Source: Thalassoglobus neptunius (lineage in GTDB: Bacteria; Planctomycetota; Planctomycetia; Planctomycetales; Planctomycetaceae). From it: a stretch of 64,000 bases of DNA. Positions 7,808-15,771 of the stretch are shown here, in pieces. Every line of letters starts with the position of its first letter. Within the stretch, counting starts at the first letter, position 1. The stretch lies in NCBI RefSeq assembly GCF_007859735.1, contig NZ_SIHI01000001.1, positions 2,778,884-2,842,883 on the forward strand. The letters are read 5' to 3'. Both the position numbers and the translations under genes were made by a program. Below the pieces are notes generated by a model. The model was not told the DNA's origin. It was given only the letters and a program-made list of their open reading frames with translations, and ran no database searches.

Positions 7808-8575
7808 CTACCGTTCAGGCTTCCCAGAAACCACAACTTGAGAATCCACATCAACCACGGGATCTGGATCGTCTTCACCGTTCATCGATGGCGCCGCACC
7901 TGTGATCAATCCAAACTGCCAGCGAATCTTTCTCAGAACCTTCTTGTCAGTGATCTCCGGCAACACAACATTCAACAGCATATTCATAGCATGGATCGAT
8001 TGAGCAGCCGTCAGCATGCTTCCAGATTCGATCATGATCTTCTGATCGGCCTGGACCACCGATCTCCGCGTACTGATGAGCTTCTGCACTTCTTTCCAGT
8101 TCTCGACAGTCTTGGCGTTCTCCATAATGACGTCGCCAATCTCACGAAGAATCTGCTTCGACCTGTCTGCGTCTCCTGCCTTCTCAGCCTCTTGGTACTT
8201 CAACCACAGAGATTGCAGCTTCTCAGCATTCAGTGTTGCGCCTGACTGGTCAACCTCGTCCAGCAATTCCTGAATCCGCACGTTCAAGATTGCGGCGTCT
8301 TGACGGAGACTCATCAACTCAGCGTTCTCCATCTCCTGCTGAATCTTCTCACGAAGGCCGGTCACCACTTTCAGCTTGCTGTGCTTCCCGTCTTTGTATG
8401 TGTGATGTCCCGGACCTGGTGGAACTGCGTGCCCACCGTGCATTCGGCAGCGTCCATTGCCGTTCTTGATCGGCGTTCCACGGCAGACCATCTTGCCGCC
8501 ACACTTCTCGCAGACACCTTTGTGGCGTACGTTTCTCTCTCCTTTGTGTCCGCATTCTTCACAGATGCCGGACAT
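7808..8575 (-). CDS. putative terminase small subunit (zinc-ribbon protein)
   Basis: A 255-residue protein just upstream of terL. The N-terminus has a four-Cys zinc ribbon (CEECGHKG...CEKCGGK) followed by GRCRMHGGHAVPPG, a Cys/His-Gly-Gly motif common in phage proteins encoded next to terminases. The rest is helical with a coiled-coil-like stretch near residues 80-150. Position and architecture suggest DNA recognition for packaging; this is inference. I chose the ATG at 8575; a GTG at 8626 with GGGAGG eight bases upstream is a good alternative that would add 17 residues. Confidence 0.6.
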   Translation of the reverse strand: MSGICEECGHKGERNVRHKGVCEKCGGKMVCRGTPIKNGNGRCRMHGGHAVPPGPGHHTYKDGKHSKLKVVTGLREKIQQEMENAELMSLRQDAAILNVRIQELLDEVDQSGATLNAEKLQSLWLKYQEAEKAGDADRSKQILREIGDVIMENAKTVENWKEVQKLISTRRSVVQADQKIMIESGSMLTAAQSIHAMNMLLNVVLPEITDKKVLRKIRWQFGLITGAAPSMNGEDDPDPVVDVDSQVVVSGKPER

Positions 8576-8682
8576 TTTGACCTTCGATCCACAGAGTCCT
8601 GCTGCATGACTTGACTGCTGCTGCACCTGCTGCGCCTCCCTGCTTTCCGCTTGATGATTTATGCGATTGCGTGGCTTCGAGG

Positions 8683-9006
8683 CTATTCTACAGGAATGTT
8701 GCAACTTTGTTGCAGGTCAATTGCTGCGCGTTGCACCTCTCGGCAGCCAACCAACTCCCTGACTCCATAGTCAGTCTTCAGCGTCTCCGCCACTGAGTAT
8801 GCCGTGATCACGAGGTGACGATAGATCAATTCCATGTCCGCTTCTTCCACAAATGCATACGGTCCGGTTTCATCCAAGTCCAAGACGACGCAATACGCAT
8901 TCACACCGGGCACAGCTTTGATCTGATCACAGAGTTCGTCGACCTTTTTCTTGGCTATCTTAGAGATGGACTCCCGTCGAAAACTTTCGAGACTGAGAAT
9001 GTGCAA
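8683..9006 (-). CDS. hypothetical phage protein, 107 aa
   Basis: It starts with TTG (HILSLESFRR...) six bases after GAGGAG. It is a mixed alpha/beta protein, with a basic helix at 10-25 and a Cys-containing C-terminus. It precedes the putative small terminase gene. No motif is recognised. Confidence 0.55.
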   Translation of the reverse strand: MHILSLESFRRESISKIAKKKVDELCDQIKAVPGVNAYCVVLDLDETGPYAFVEEADMELIYRHLVITAYSVAETLKTDYGVRELVGCREVQRAAIDLQQSCNIPVE

Positions 9007-9042
9007 TGGACTCTCCTCTGAAAAGCCTGATTGTTGCTGCAA

Positions 9043-9912
9043 CTATTGCTGAATTCCGTAGTCGTCGAACACTGATTCCATCCAGTCCGCGTACTTCCGA
9101 TCCTCTTCCGGAGTGAGGGCGATGCCGCCCGGTTCCATCTCCACCCGTTCAGTCTGGTGATTGTAGGTTGGGTATCCGGCCCAGAGCGTTGACAGAATCC
9201 GTACTCCGTCTGCCTCGTCCCTGTCTTGATAGGCCAGTCTGTCCCAGTCCCATCGCTCGAACGCATCGTTGACGATCTTCGCACCCGCTTGATCATCAGA
9301 GAACCTGAACGTGATCCAGTCCAGCATCGAGTCAACTTGCAAGTCGTAGGTGTGACGTCTCAGAGCCGCCGCCAGACGTCTCGTTGCTTCCCACCCGAGA
9401 CATCCCGCAAATCGCTGAAGCATCTCGCGAGTGTTACTCTCGAAGACCTCACTGCTTCCAGTCCCTCCGATCTCTCCCCACGACATCCTAACCAGATGAT
9501 GGCACAGCTCTTCATCGTCGATCTGATCGTTGCACTTCGAGCAGTATGTCGTCGGACGATCCCCGTAGCACTGCCAGTCGTCCGTCTTGAACGGATTCCA
9601 TTCGCCAGTGTTCATGATCTCCAGCGGTTCATCGAGCAGGCACTCGGATGGAATCTGGCTGACGTCCAGCTTCCCGCTACAGTCGCTCGTCTCGCCGTCG
9701 TACCAGATCAAGTCCTCCCCAGGCTTCACATCGTGAATCTCGAAGTAAGGTGAACCGACGTCGTGATAGGCAATATCTCTTGCCTCTCGAATGAAGTTGG
9801 CATTGTAGGTTGCATCCTCGGTCATCACTGACCACGGAATCCAGACCTGCTCGCCGTCGATCTCCTCAAGTCCGTACCGGATGAACACCGGCGTCTCTGA
9901 TCTCTCTCGCAT
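9043..9912 (-). CDS. hypothetical phage protein, 289 aa
   Basis: It starts with ATG eight bases after AAGG and directly follows the stop of the 76-aa gene. The middle holds a zinc-like CSKCNDQIDDEELCHH cluster near residues 128-143. The N-terminus (EIDGEQVWIPWSVM) resembles the short WIPYSQI-type proteins elsewhere in this element (for example 15267-15473), suggesting a shared small beta-barrel module. The C-terminal half is helical and acidic. No known family is assigned. Confidence 0.6.
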   Translation of the reverse strand: MRERSETPVFIRYGLEEIDGEQVWIPWSVMTEDATYNANFIREARDIAYHDVGSPYFEIHDVKPGEDLIWYDGETSDCSGKLDVSQIPSECLLDEPLEIMNTGEWNPFKTDDWQCYGDRPTTYCSKCNDQIDDEELCHHLVRMSWGEIGGTGSSEVFESNTREMLQRFAGCLGWEATRRLAAALRRHTYDLQVDSMLDWITFRFSDDQAGAKIVNDAFERWDWDRLAYQDRDEADGVRILSTLWAGYPTYNHQTERVEMEPGGIALTPEEDRKYADWMESVFDDYGIQQ

Positions 9913-9913
9913 T

Positions 9914-10144
9914 TCACGCACCTTTCACGCTTGCTCGTTCTGGAGCCCCTTGCTCAACGCGAACCCTCTCCACCCAGAAGTAGCGACCGTTCTTGTGCAC
10001 CAGTCGCTCATTCTTGCGGTCAACCGTGATGGAGATTTGGTTTCCATGTACGTCCCAGTAGCGTACAGCCACGCTCCAGAATCGATCCGTTGGTGACACT
10101 TCACATGGCAATAGCACATCCACAGCAACTTCATGCTCACTCAT
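9914..10144 (-). CDS. hypothetical phage protein, 76 aa
   Basis: A small beta-rich protein (DVLLPCEVSPTDRFWSVAVRY). Its stop lies next to the ATG of the following gene, with that gene's ribosome site inside its last codons. No family is recognised. Confidence 0.5.
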   Translation of the reverse strand: MSEHEVAVDVLLPCEVSPTDRFWSVAVRYWDVHGNQISITVDRKNERLVHKNGRYFWVERVRVEQGAPERASVKGA

Positions 10145-10205
10145 CGGTATATCCCGTCCCCTTCAACTTGACGATCAGACTTGGCACCCAATCGGTCTCG
10201 TTTTC

Positions 10206-10832
10206 TCAGATATCGCGAAGCTGATCGTTCGCGACTGTCACAAAGCTCCCACCCTCAACCATTTCCATGTATGGTTCGACCAGAACCATCTGCCCGCCAC
10301 GGTCCGGATGCACTACGTCCACCTTCACCAAAGCTACTCCATCGTCTCCAACGATAACGTTTTCAATTGACGCAAACCCAGAGACGGACGCCCCGTCGAA
10401 TGTCTTGATTGCGACAGCATACTCACTGGAAAACTGCCCCGGTGATTTCTCACAGATCAGCCACTTTTCACTCTCCATATTCCACTCTCCGCTTACTTCC
10501 CTAGTTTGTTCGGACGAGTTTCTGTTGACTCTCGTTTCCGGATGAAACCCTTCTGGGATCACAATCAGCCACTCCGAGTTATCCAATGTCTCGACGTGGA
10601 TTTCAATCAGCTCCCCATCACTGAAGAACTCAATCGGCTTCAAATGCAGTTCCTCGTTTCGGAACGGGAGAATCTCTCGAACCCGCTGCATTCGATGCTC
10701 ACGTATGTAGTCCGCAGCAAACCGGTTCGCTGCATCCTCAGTGGGGAAGAGTTTTGCCCACGTCCCATTCGCATCGTTGATCGTGGAAACTACGATCCAC
10801 GACCGTGGAGTCTTACGACTTCTTCTTCGCAT
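10206..10832 (-). CDS. hypothetical phage protein, 208 aa
   Basis: It overlaps the end of the preceding gene by 20 bases. Basic N-terminus (MRRRSRKTPRS). The reading frame is continuous, but an internal ATG at the NMESEKWLIC segment (near residue 118) has a purine-rich site in front (GGAGAGTGGAAT), so a shorter second product is possible. The C-terminal half is beta-rich. No family is recognised. Confidence 0.55.
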   Translation of the reverse strand: MRRRSRKTPRSWIVVSTINDANGTWAKLFPTEDAANRFAADYIREHRMQRVREILPFRNEELHLKPIEFFSDGELIEIHVETLDNSEWLIVIPEGFHPETRVNRNSSEQTREVSGEWNMESEKWLICEKSPGQFSSEYAVAIKTFDGASVSGFASIENVIVGDDGVALVKVDVVHPDRGGQMVLVEPYMEMVEGGSFVTVANDQLRDI

Positions 10833-11112
10833 TCTTCCTGTGCCTGTAAGGACTGACTCGCTTACGCTCCCGCTCCGCCAATGGGTCGAAAGACTTCAAT
10901 CCCATTCCGATCCCGTCCAGTTCCACGATTCTGCTGGCAATCGCCATTTTGAAGTCCCTATCTCCCTGTTCGTATCCGTGAGGGAACTTCAGTTGTGATC
11001 TCGGAACGATGTGGATTTCTCCGTCAACGGTCTCAATCCAGATTGCTTTGGTGTTCTGGCGATGCACCTTGACGACGTGAATGCTGGTGTATTTCCCGTT
11101 CATTTGTCCCAT
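10813..11112 (-). CDS. small basic hypothetical phage protein, 99 aa
   Basis: The ATG at 11112 overlaps the stop of the previous gene as TGATG. The protein is beta-rich in its first half (TSIHVVKVHRQNTKAIWIE) and ends in a strongly basic tail (HRKNAKKKS), which suggests nucleic-acid binding. No named family. Confidence 0.55.
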   Translation of the reverse strand: MGQMNGKYTSIHVVKVHRQNTKAIWIETVDGEIHIVPRSQLKFPHGYEQGDRDFKMAIASRIVELDGIGMGLKSFDPLAERERKRVSPYRHRKNAKKKS

Positions 11113-11315
11113 CACTTGAGTTGTGACAACCACTGAATGTGGCCGTCTTTCGTCAGAAAGCCGACGCAACGCCCCAGAAACGAAATGGACGCTGAATACC
11201 CCGGCACGCCTGCGCCGTACATCTTGAGTCTGAATCCCATCAGCCCTAGCAACTGTGACCACTTCAACGCTGTCACCTGAACTCTTGCGAAGAACGCTCG
11301 TCTTGAAATCTTCAT
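11112..11315 (-). CDS. small hypothetical phage protein, 67 aa
   Basis: It sits between two coupled genes, overlapping both (ATGA-type start at 11315, TGATG at its end). Basic with hydrophobic patches (LLGLMGFRL) but no clear membrane helix. No family is recognised; the coupling is the main support. Confidence 0.45.
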   Translation of the reverse strand: MKISRRAFFARVQVTALKWSQLLGLMGFRLKMYGAGVPGYSASISFLGRCVGFLTKDGHIQWLSQLK

Positions 11316-11611
11316 CGGTCTTCTATCCTTTCGGCGATTCGTCGAAGCTTTCTGATCGCTGGCCTTTCAGGCCCAAGATCGATGTTGTACTCGCGACTGT
11401 TGACATCAATAAGCGTCAGAAGAAACTTTGCTTCCTGACACGTCAAAGCGTGCTCCATTTGTTCACAGATTGATTCCGTCATATGCAAACAGGCTTCGAG
11501 ATTCTCAGAAGCCCCGAAGATTGCGTCCTTGTCGATCTTGTCAGCCTGGCACTGGTAGACCATCGACCACGACGCATTGCGGAATTCCATCATTTTCTGG
11601 AAGTCGCTCAT
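11312..11611 (-). CDS. hypothetical phage protein, 99 aa
   Basis: Starts at the ATG at 11611 after a good AGGAG site. The product is helical (MSDFQKMMEFRNASWSMVY) with several Cys residues in the middle. No family is recognised. Confidence 0.55.
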   Translation of the reverse strand: MSDFQKMMEFRNASWSMVYQCQADKIDKDAIFGASENLEACLHMTESICEQMEHALTCQEAKFLLTLIDVNSREYNIDLGPERPAIRKLRRIAERIEDR

Positions 11612-11636
11612 TCCAATTCTCTCCTTTCTGTGATTC

Positions 11637-11933
11637 TTAGAATCCACTCCGATCATTGAATTCGCCGTAAAGACCACACCGCACAAGCGGACCCTTCGGC
11701 TTCCTGACCCCCTTGGGAAAACCTTCCGGCCTTTGACCTCGACACTCGTCCGAGCAGGCAATCCAGAGTCGGTGGTAGTCCCCCTTCTCTTCAATCAGAA
11801 ACGAACCGAACACGGAACTAAACTCGTCCCAAGTGAACGCCTCTCCGCAGCCGTCACAAAACCAGACTTTTTGACCGCCACGGAGATTCAGCTTCTCACT
11901 GGCAATCCGCTTGCCCCCGTACACCCTCGCCAT
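11637..11933 (-). CDS. zinc-ribbon-like hypothetical protein, 98 aa
   Basis: Contains CDGCGEAFTW near residue 26 and CSDECRGQ near residue 60, a CxxC...CxxxC arrangement that fits a zinc ribbon. The C-terminus is Gly/Pro-rich. Its ATG overlaps the stop of the preceding DUF5131-like gene, so it is co-translated with it. The function is unknown. Confidence 0.6.
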   Translation of the reverse strand: MARVYGGKRIASEKLNLRGGQKVWFCDGCGEAFTWDEFSSVFGSFLIEEKGDYHRLWIACSDECRGQRPEGFPKGVRKPKGPLVRCGLYGEFNDRSGF

Positions 11934-13060
11934 CAGGAACTCCCCGCAGTCTGACGAGCGACCTCTGGAAGTTCGAGATGCTGCTTGCCGTCCAGAATGT
12001 TCCCAGAGTGCTCCCGTCCGACATGAGACATTGGTCGACCACCTATCAACGCAGATGGAATGATGTTCTCCATTAGCAAGTTCTCATCGACCATTCCTGA
12101 CGGAATCCAGTCTCCCCACGACTCGAACCAGAACGGAACTCCAGAGACCTCGCACGCATTCGCAACCAGTCTCACCCAGTCCGTTTGCACCGGATCTGGA
12201 CCGCCATCAAAGACAACCCAGTCGATCTTGTACTTCGGGTCCGCCTCACCACTGAAGAACGAAGTGGCTCTCATTCCAGTGAGTACGTTGACGTACAGGA
12301 CTGTCCAGTCATTCGAACCCAGCCCATTGTGCAAACTTCTCGCTTCTTCCTCAGACCTCTCTTTGTACGGAATCGCATAGAAGTTCAATGCCTCATTCGG
12401 ATCGCAAATGCGAACTCCCACAACGTCCGCTACATCTCGGCACTCCAGGAGCCGCAAGACTCGTTCTTTCAACTCCTCTTGTGTGCTGACTCTCACGAGC
12501 AGCCAGACGTTCCGTCGATGCCAATTCGACAACACATGAACACTTTCGACCCACTCACCATCTTTCACGCCATACGCTTTCGCAGTCTCCTCATCGAACG
12601 CAATAGACTGTCCCTCGCGTCGGATGTCCGGCCAGATTCTCTGCACGTTCTCTGGATGTCCCGTGCTCAGTACGAAGTCGAGGTTCGAGCACCTGTCGAC
12701 CAGACTGAAGAACCTGTTGCGAACGTCAGTGATCATCAACGCCCTTGGGTAAATCGACGGTGTTCCGATCGGCCTGCCCTTGGAAGACGCGAAAGTTGAG
12801 TAGCTTCCATCTGTGAGTATGTGCAGTATCCAGCCTTCACTGTCATTCATCCACGGGTTGCCATGCTTCCCCTGAAAGTCTTCGAAGACGTCCACGTCGA
12901 CGCGAACCCTCAGCCGTTCCCCTCCCTTGCAAGACTTGTCCAGAGATTCGATCTCGTCCCATTCCTCAAGATCCGTCAGCACTCGCCTGTCTCCGTCGAC
13001 AGTCCACGGATTGAAGATCTTGTCCCACCACACATTTCCAGAATCAGTCTCATTGCTCAT
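11933..13060 (-). CDS. DUF5131-like protein without the cysteine cluster
   Basis: A 375-residue protein whose C-terminal two thirds follows the plan of the DUF5131 (phage Gp37/Gp68) gene at 14267-15055: a [16 protein letters not shown] block where that gene has HFQILTKRPHRI, then [15 protein letters not shown], and [12 protein letters not shown]...[18 protein letters not shown] near the end. The N-terminal cysteine cluster that may bind an iron-sulphur centre in DUF5131 is missing, replaced by a Trp- and Asp-rich start. It is therefore probably a divergent paralogue with a changed activity. The ATG at 13060 overlaps the SEC-C gene as ATGA. Confidence 0.65.
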   Translation of the reverse strand: MSNETDSGNVWWDKIFNPWTVDGDRRVLTDLEEWDEIESLDKSCKGGERLRVRVDVDVFEDFQGKHGNPWMNDSEGWILHILTDGSYSTFASSKGRPIGTPSIYPRALMITDVRNRFFSLVDRCSNLDFVLSTGHPENVQRIWPDIRREGQSIAFDEETAKAYGVKDGEWVESVHVLSNWHRRNVWLLVRVSTQEELKERVLRLLECRDVADVVGVRICDPNEALNFYAIPYKERSEEEARSLHNGLGSNDWTVLYVNVLTGMRATSFFSGEADPKYKIDWVVFDGGPDPVQTDWVRLVANACEVSGVPFWFESWGDWIPSGMVDENLLMENIIPSALIGGRPMSHVGREHSGNILDGKQHLELPEVARQTAGSS

Positions 13061-13305
13061 CGTTTCTCTCCGTTCGTTCGGCAGCATTTCTTGAACTTCT
13101 TCCCGCTTCCGCACGGGCAAGGATCGTTCCGTCCCACGCGAGGTTCTTTGCGTTTGCCCCCGCTGTCCCAGCCGACCACTCGACCGCGAATCGCCTGACT
13201 CGGATCGTCCGGATTGCCACACCCTTGGACTTCTCCGAATCTGTAAGCCTCCGGGAACGCCGCCATCGCACCGACAGCCATTGACACCATCGCTGATCGG
13301 TCCAT
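13057..13305 (-). CDS. SEC-C motif protein
   Basis: An 82-residue protein that ends in a SEC-C zinc motif ([18 protein letters not shown], residues 57-74) as in the SecA C-terminus. SEC-C motifs bind zinc and often mediate protein contacts. The N-terminal 50 residues show no known domain. It is coupled by TGATG at its start and ATGA at its end, placing it in the same unit as the DUF5131-like gene. Confidence 0.8.
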   Translation of the reverse strand: MDRSAMVSMAVGAMAAFPEAYRFGEVQGCGNPDDPSQAIRGRVVGWDSGGKRKEPRVGRNDPCPCGSGKKFKKCCRTNGEKR

Positions 13306-13856
13306 CACCCCTGCCCCTCGACGATCCGCTGATAGTACATCAGGGATTCGTGGAAGAGTCCGGGAACAGGGTTGATCTGGACTTCCTTGTGGCCAGAGTG
13401 CCAGCAATCACAGTCGAAGTGTGGTTGACTATTGAAGATGAATTGCGACCCATCTGAGTCCTCTGCAATCCACGTCCCCCTCTTCAGCCACGGAACTTTG
13501 CTCACGTCGATGAGGCGGGGTTTGTAGATTGGGTGCTCATGAACAGTTCGGACGGCTCCACAGACATAAGCCCTCGAATCATAGAGTGAGTAATACCCCT
13601 CCCCTCTCACGGCCTCACGAAACTCATTCGTGAAGTCATAAACCGTCCCGTTCATCGTGATCTCAGCGGGAACTTGAATAGTGACATCAACCTCTTTAAT
13701 TTCACTCACCTTCGTACTCCTTGGAACTTGATTTGTTGATCTTGAACTTGCTTCGAGAAGTCCTTTCTGCCATTCCGGTTGCTGGGCAACCAGGTCGACG
13801 GCCCGTTCAAGGAACGCCATCACCTCAGGATTCGGTTCATCACGCTGCACAGTCAT
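13305..13856 (-). CDS. hypothetical phage protein, 183 aa
   Basis: A mixed protein with a helical N-terminus, a beta-rich middle and a His/Cys-containing segment ([13 protein letters not shown], near residue 146) that might bind a metal. It ends in a TGATG overlap with the SEC-C gene. No family is recognised. Confidence 0.6.
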   Translation of the reverse strand: MTVQRDEPNPEVMAFLERAVDLVAQQPEWQKGLLEASSRSTNQVPRSTKVSEIKEVDVTIQVPAEITMNGTVYDFTNEFREAVRGEGYYSLYDSRAYVCGAVRTVHEHPIYKPRLIDVSKVPWLKRGTWIAEDSDGSQFIFNSQPHFDCDCWHSGHKEVQINPVPGLFHESLMYYQRIVEGQG

Positions 13857-13868
13857 CCACTTTCCTAA

Positions 13869-14273
13869 TCAGATGAAACATTCTCCATCGTGCTCGATGT
13901 CTGCCCACCACCCAGTGAAGACGCCCTCCCCGACTCTCGCGATGCACACACTCCAACTGTATCCGCCGCCGAATTCGTTAAACTCGCCAACTGACACGCT
14001 CGGTGGATGCGCTCGATTCTTGGAGTCTCGGTCCAGACCGAATTGAGTGCAGATGAGATACTTCAGAACATAAAACCATCTCATCAGTCGGCACGGTTCG
14101 AAGTCCGGTTGATCAACCTTGCACCGCTGCGACACGGCTACTCGCAGGGACAGGCTTCTCTCGAACTGCATTGCCTGTTCGATGCTCTCTTCAACCTCTC
14201 TGATGATTTGAATGTGCTCCTCAGAGGTGCAATTCGGTTGTCCACAGAAATCGCACTTATCATCCGTCAGCAT
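13869..14273 (-). CDS. hypothetical phage protein with N-terminal Cys cluster, 134 aa
   Basis: Start chosen at the ATG at 14273 (MLTDDKCDFCGQPNC), which overlaps the end of the DUF5131 gene by 7 bases. The N-terminal CDFCGQPNC suggests half of a zinc site. The C-terminus is Trp/Gly-rich and beta-like. The function is unknown. Confidence 0.6.
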   Translation of the reverse strand: MLTDDKCDFCGQPNCTSEEHIQIIREVEESIEQAMQFERSLSLRVAVSQRCKVDQPDFEPCRLMRWFYVLKYLICTQFGLDRDSKNRAHPPSVSVGEFNEFGGGYSWSVCIARVGEGVFTGWWADIEHDGECFI

Positions 14274-15055
14274 GCCTGCACCGTCCCCTTCGTCTTGAAC
14301 TGATCCAGACTCTCCACCCCACGCGGAAGCGGGAACTCCTGAATCAACTCGCCATCCAGTTCCACACCTTGACCCGACTTGAACGCACTGCTCTGCTTGT
14401 GGAAGAACGCAACGCCTGCACCCCGGCACTTGTCTCGCATATCCCTTGCCCATTGCTTGTCTTCTGGACGCCGATTTGATCCAGATTCCGCCCCGTAAAT
14501 CACCCAGTCGATGCCGCTGAGATTCAACCCGTTCAATGGCCCCAATGCTGGCTCATAACTGATGAACCGACAGACCGCTGGAATCTCATTGAGACAAGTC
14601 GCCCGATAGCTGTAGTCAGATTCTTCGATCGAAGTCCCCAGCCAGACGTTGGGATACCCGTCGCCCCAGTCAGACGGCAGACACGATCCAATTCGATGCG
14701 GCCGCTTTGTCAGAATCTGAAAATGCAACCACGGACATTGCTTGATGATGTACCACGCTTTCGGTCGATGCTCATTCGCGACCGGATGATCTTCAAAGAA
14801 GTCCGACAGAGAAGACGTGAACACTCTCCGGAGTAGTTGCTCACTCTCTGCCTCTTTGTTCCACTTGCCAACGTCTTTCAAGGTTTTTGTGACTTGCCGA
14901 GTTGTTGTCAGTGGCGGCCCCCACAGTTTCTTTCCCATGCGGTTCTTCACAAACGATTCGGCATAGCAGTTTTTGCATCCCGGAGAGACTTTTTCGCAGC
15001 CGATCCATGCGTTCCAGGTTGCGTCCGTCCACGAAATCCCTGTTTGTTTAGCCAT
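14267..15055 (-). CDS. DUF5131 family protein (phage Gp37/Gp68)
   Basis: The 262-residue product is a typical DUF5131 protein: ISWTDATWNAWIGCEKVSPG then CKNCYAE near residues 7-33, with cysteines 20, 27 and 30 in a radical-SAM-like arrangement, KRPHRI in the middle and a WVIYGAESGSNRRP...GVAFFHKQ block toward the C-terminus. The family is widespread in phages and is distantly related to spore photoproduct lyase-type radical SAM proteins. Its reaction is not established. GGGAG precedes the ATG, which overlaps the previous stop as TGATG. Confidence 0.88.
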   Translation of the reverse strand: MAKQTGISWTDATWNAWIGCEKVSPGCKNCYAESFVKNRMGKKLWGPPLTTTRQVTKTLKDVGKWNKEAESEQLLRRVFTSSLSDFFEDHPVANEHRPKAWYIIKQCPWLHFQILTKRPHRIGSCLPSDWGDGYPNVWLGTSIEESDYSYRATCLNEIPAVCRFISYEPALGPLNGLNLSGIDWVIYGAESGSNRRPEDKQWARDMRDKCRGAGVAFFHKQSSAFKSGQGVELDGELIQEFPLPRGVESLDQFKTKGTVQAC

Positions 15056-15243
15056 CAATCTTGCTCCCATTGACTGGTTAAATCTTCAATTTCATCAATC
15101 GTTCCCGTGTCAACTACGCAACCACACGACATGCAACTGACAGTGAACGTTTCCAAGAACCAGTTCACGAAAAGCAGGCAAAACCAAGACCGTTCGCAGA
15201 GAAAACAATTCGCTTGAACGAGTTCACAAGTCTTTCTAGCCAT
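15055..15243 (-). CDS. small Cys-rich hypothetical protein, 62 aa
   Basis: Contains CFLCERSWFC at the N-terminus and CMSCGC in the middle, so two CxxC pairs could form a zinc site; a hydrophobic stretch (WFCLLFVNWFL) lies between them. Coupled to the DUF5131 gene by TGATG. No family name. Confidence 0.5.
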   Translation of the reverse strand: MARKTCELVQANCFLCERSWFCLLFVNWFLETFTVSCMSCGCVVDTGTIDEIEDLTSQWEQD

Positions 15244-15266
15244 CGAATCCGTACCTCGTTCGTCTG

Positions 15267-15473
15267 TCAGAAGTAGCTCAGGTCTTTTTCTTCAGCGATC
15301 CATCGCGTGACTGTGAGAGTGACGTTGCAATCACCCTCTGAAACCGAATCCGAGTCTTGAATCTGCGAGTACGGAATCCAGACTTCCTCTCCGTTCTCGT
15401 CTTCAACCAACATGGCGGCATCTGTCATGCGAATGACTTCAACAACTTCAATCTCAACCCATCTCTGGCTCAT
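15267..15473 (-). CDS. small beta-barrel-like phage protein, 68 aa
   Basis: Sequence pattern VIRMTDAAMLVEDENGEEVWIPYSQI is typical of a family of small phage proteins with an SH3-like fold and the WIPYSQI ending seen in many phages. Their role is unknown. A long palindrome at 15490-15516 lies just upstream, followed by a G-rich ribosome site. Confidence 0.6.
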   Translation of the reverse strand: MSQRWVEIEVVEVIRMTDAAMLVEDENGEEVWIPYSQIQDSDSVSEGDCNVTLTVTRWIAEEKDLSYF

Positions 15474-15489
15474 AGCCTGCCCCCCAGTT

Positions 15490-15516
15490 CAGTTGTTAAG
15501 GATTCCTTGACAACTG
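15490..15516. promoter_or_regulatory. 27-bp intercistronic palindrome (copy 1)
   Basis: Two 13-base arms around a single centre base, with one G-U-type mismatch. The central 19 bases (TGTTAAGGATTCCTTGACA) are identical to the core of the palindrome at 21178-21210, while the outer arm bases differ but stay complementary. There is no T tract, so it is not a simple terminator; it could be an operator or an RNA-processing hairpin. Confidence 0.5.
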
Positions 15517-15522
15517 ATTTGA

Positions 15523-15771
15523 TCAGTCCTCAATCCGTCCGTTGTGCCCCACGTGCCACGATCCGCAATGTGGGCATCGGTAAGTGTTCAATCGATTGTC
15601 ACCCAGCGATTCCATATGCCGCTTTTGTCTCTTGGCGGCTTTCTTGGAGAGCTTTAGTTTTCCATCGAGTCGACAGTAGTCGGCGGTTTTCACCACATGC
15701 GCCACCCAGCGTGAACCCTTGTAGTGACGGTACTCACCAGATGCGTATTGGGCGCGAGCTGTCCTAGCCAT
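15523..15771 (-). CDS. zinc-finger phage protein, 82 aa
   Basis: Start at the ATG at 15771 (MARTARAQYASGEYRHY), which overlaps the end of the large preceding gene. A basic, Lys-rich middle (KLKLSKKAAKRQKRH) is followed by YRCPHCGSWHVGH, a CxxC...H zinc site. This is the look of small nucleic-acid-binding phage proteins. The function is not known. Confidence 0.6.
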   Translation of the reverse strand: MARTARAQYASGEYRHYKGSRWVAHVVKTADYCRLDGKLKLSKKAAKRQKRHMESLGDNRLNTYRCPHCGSWHVGHNGRIED

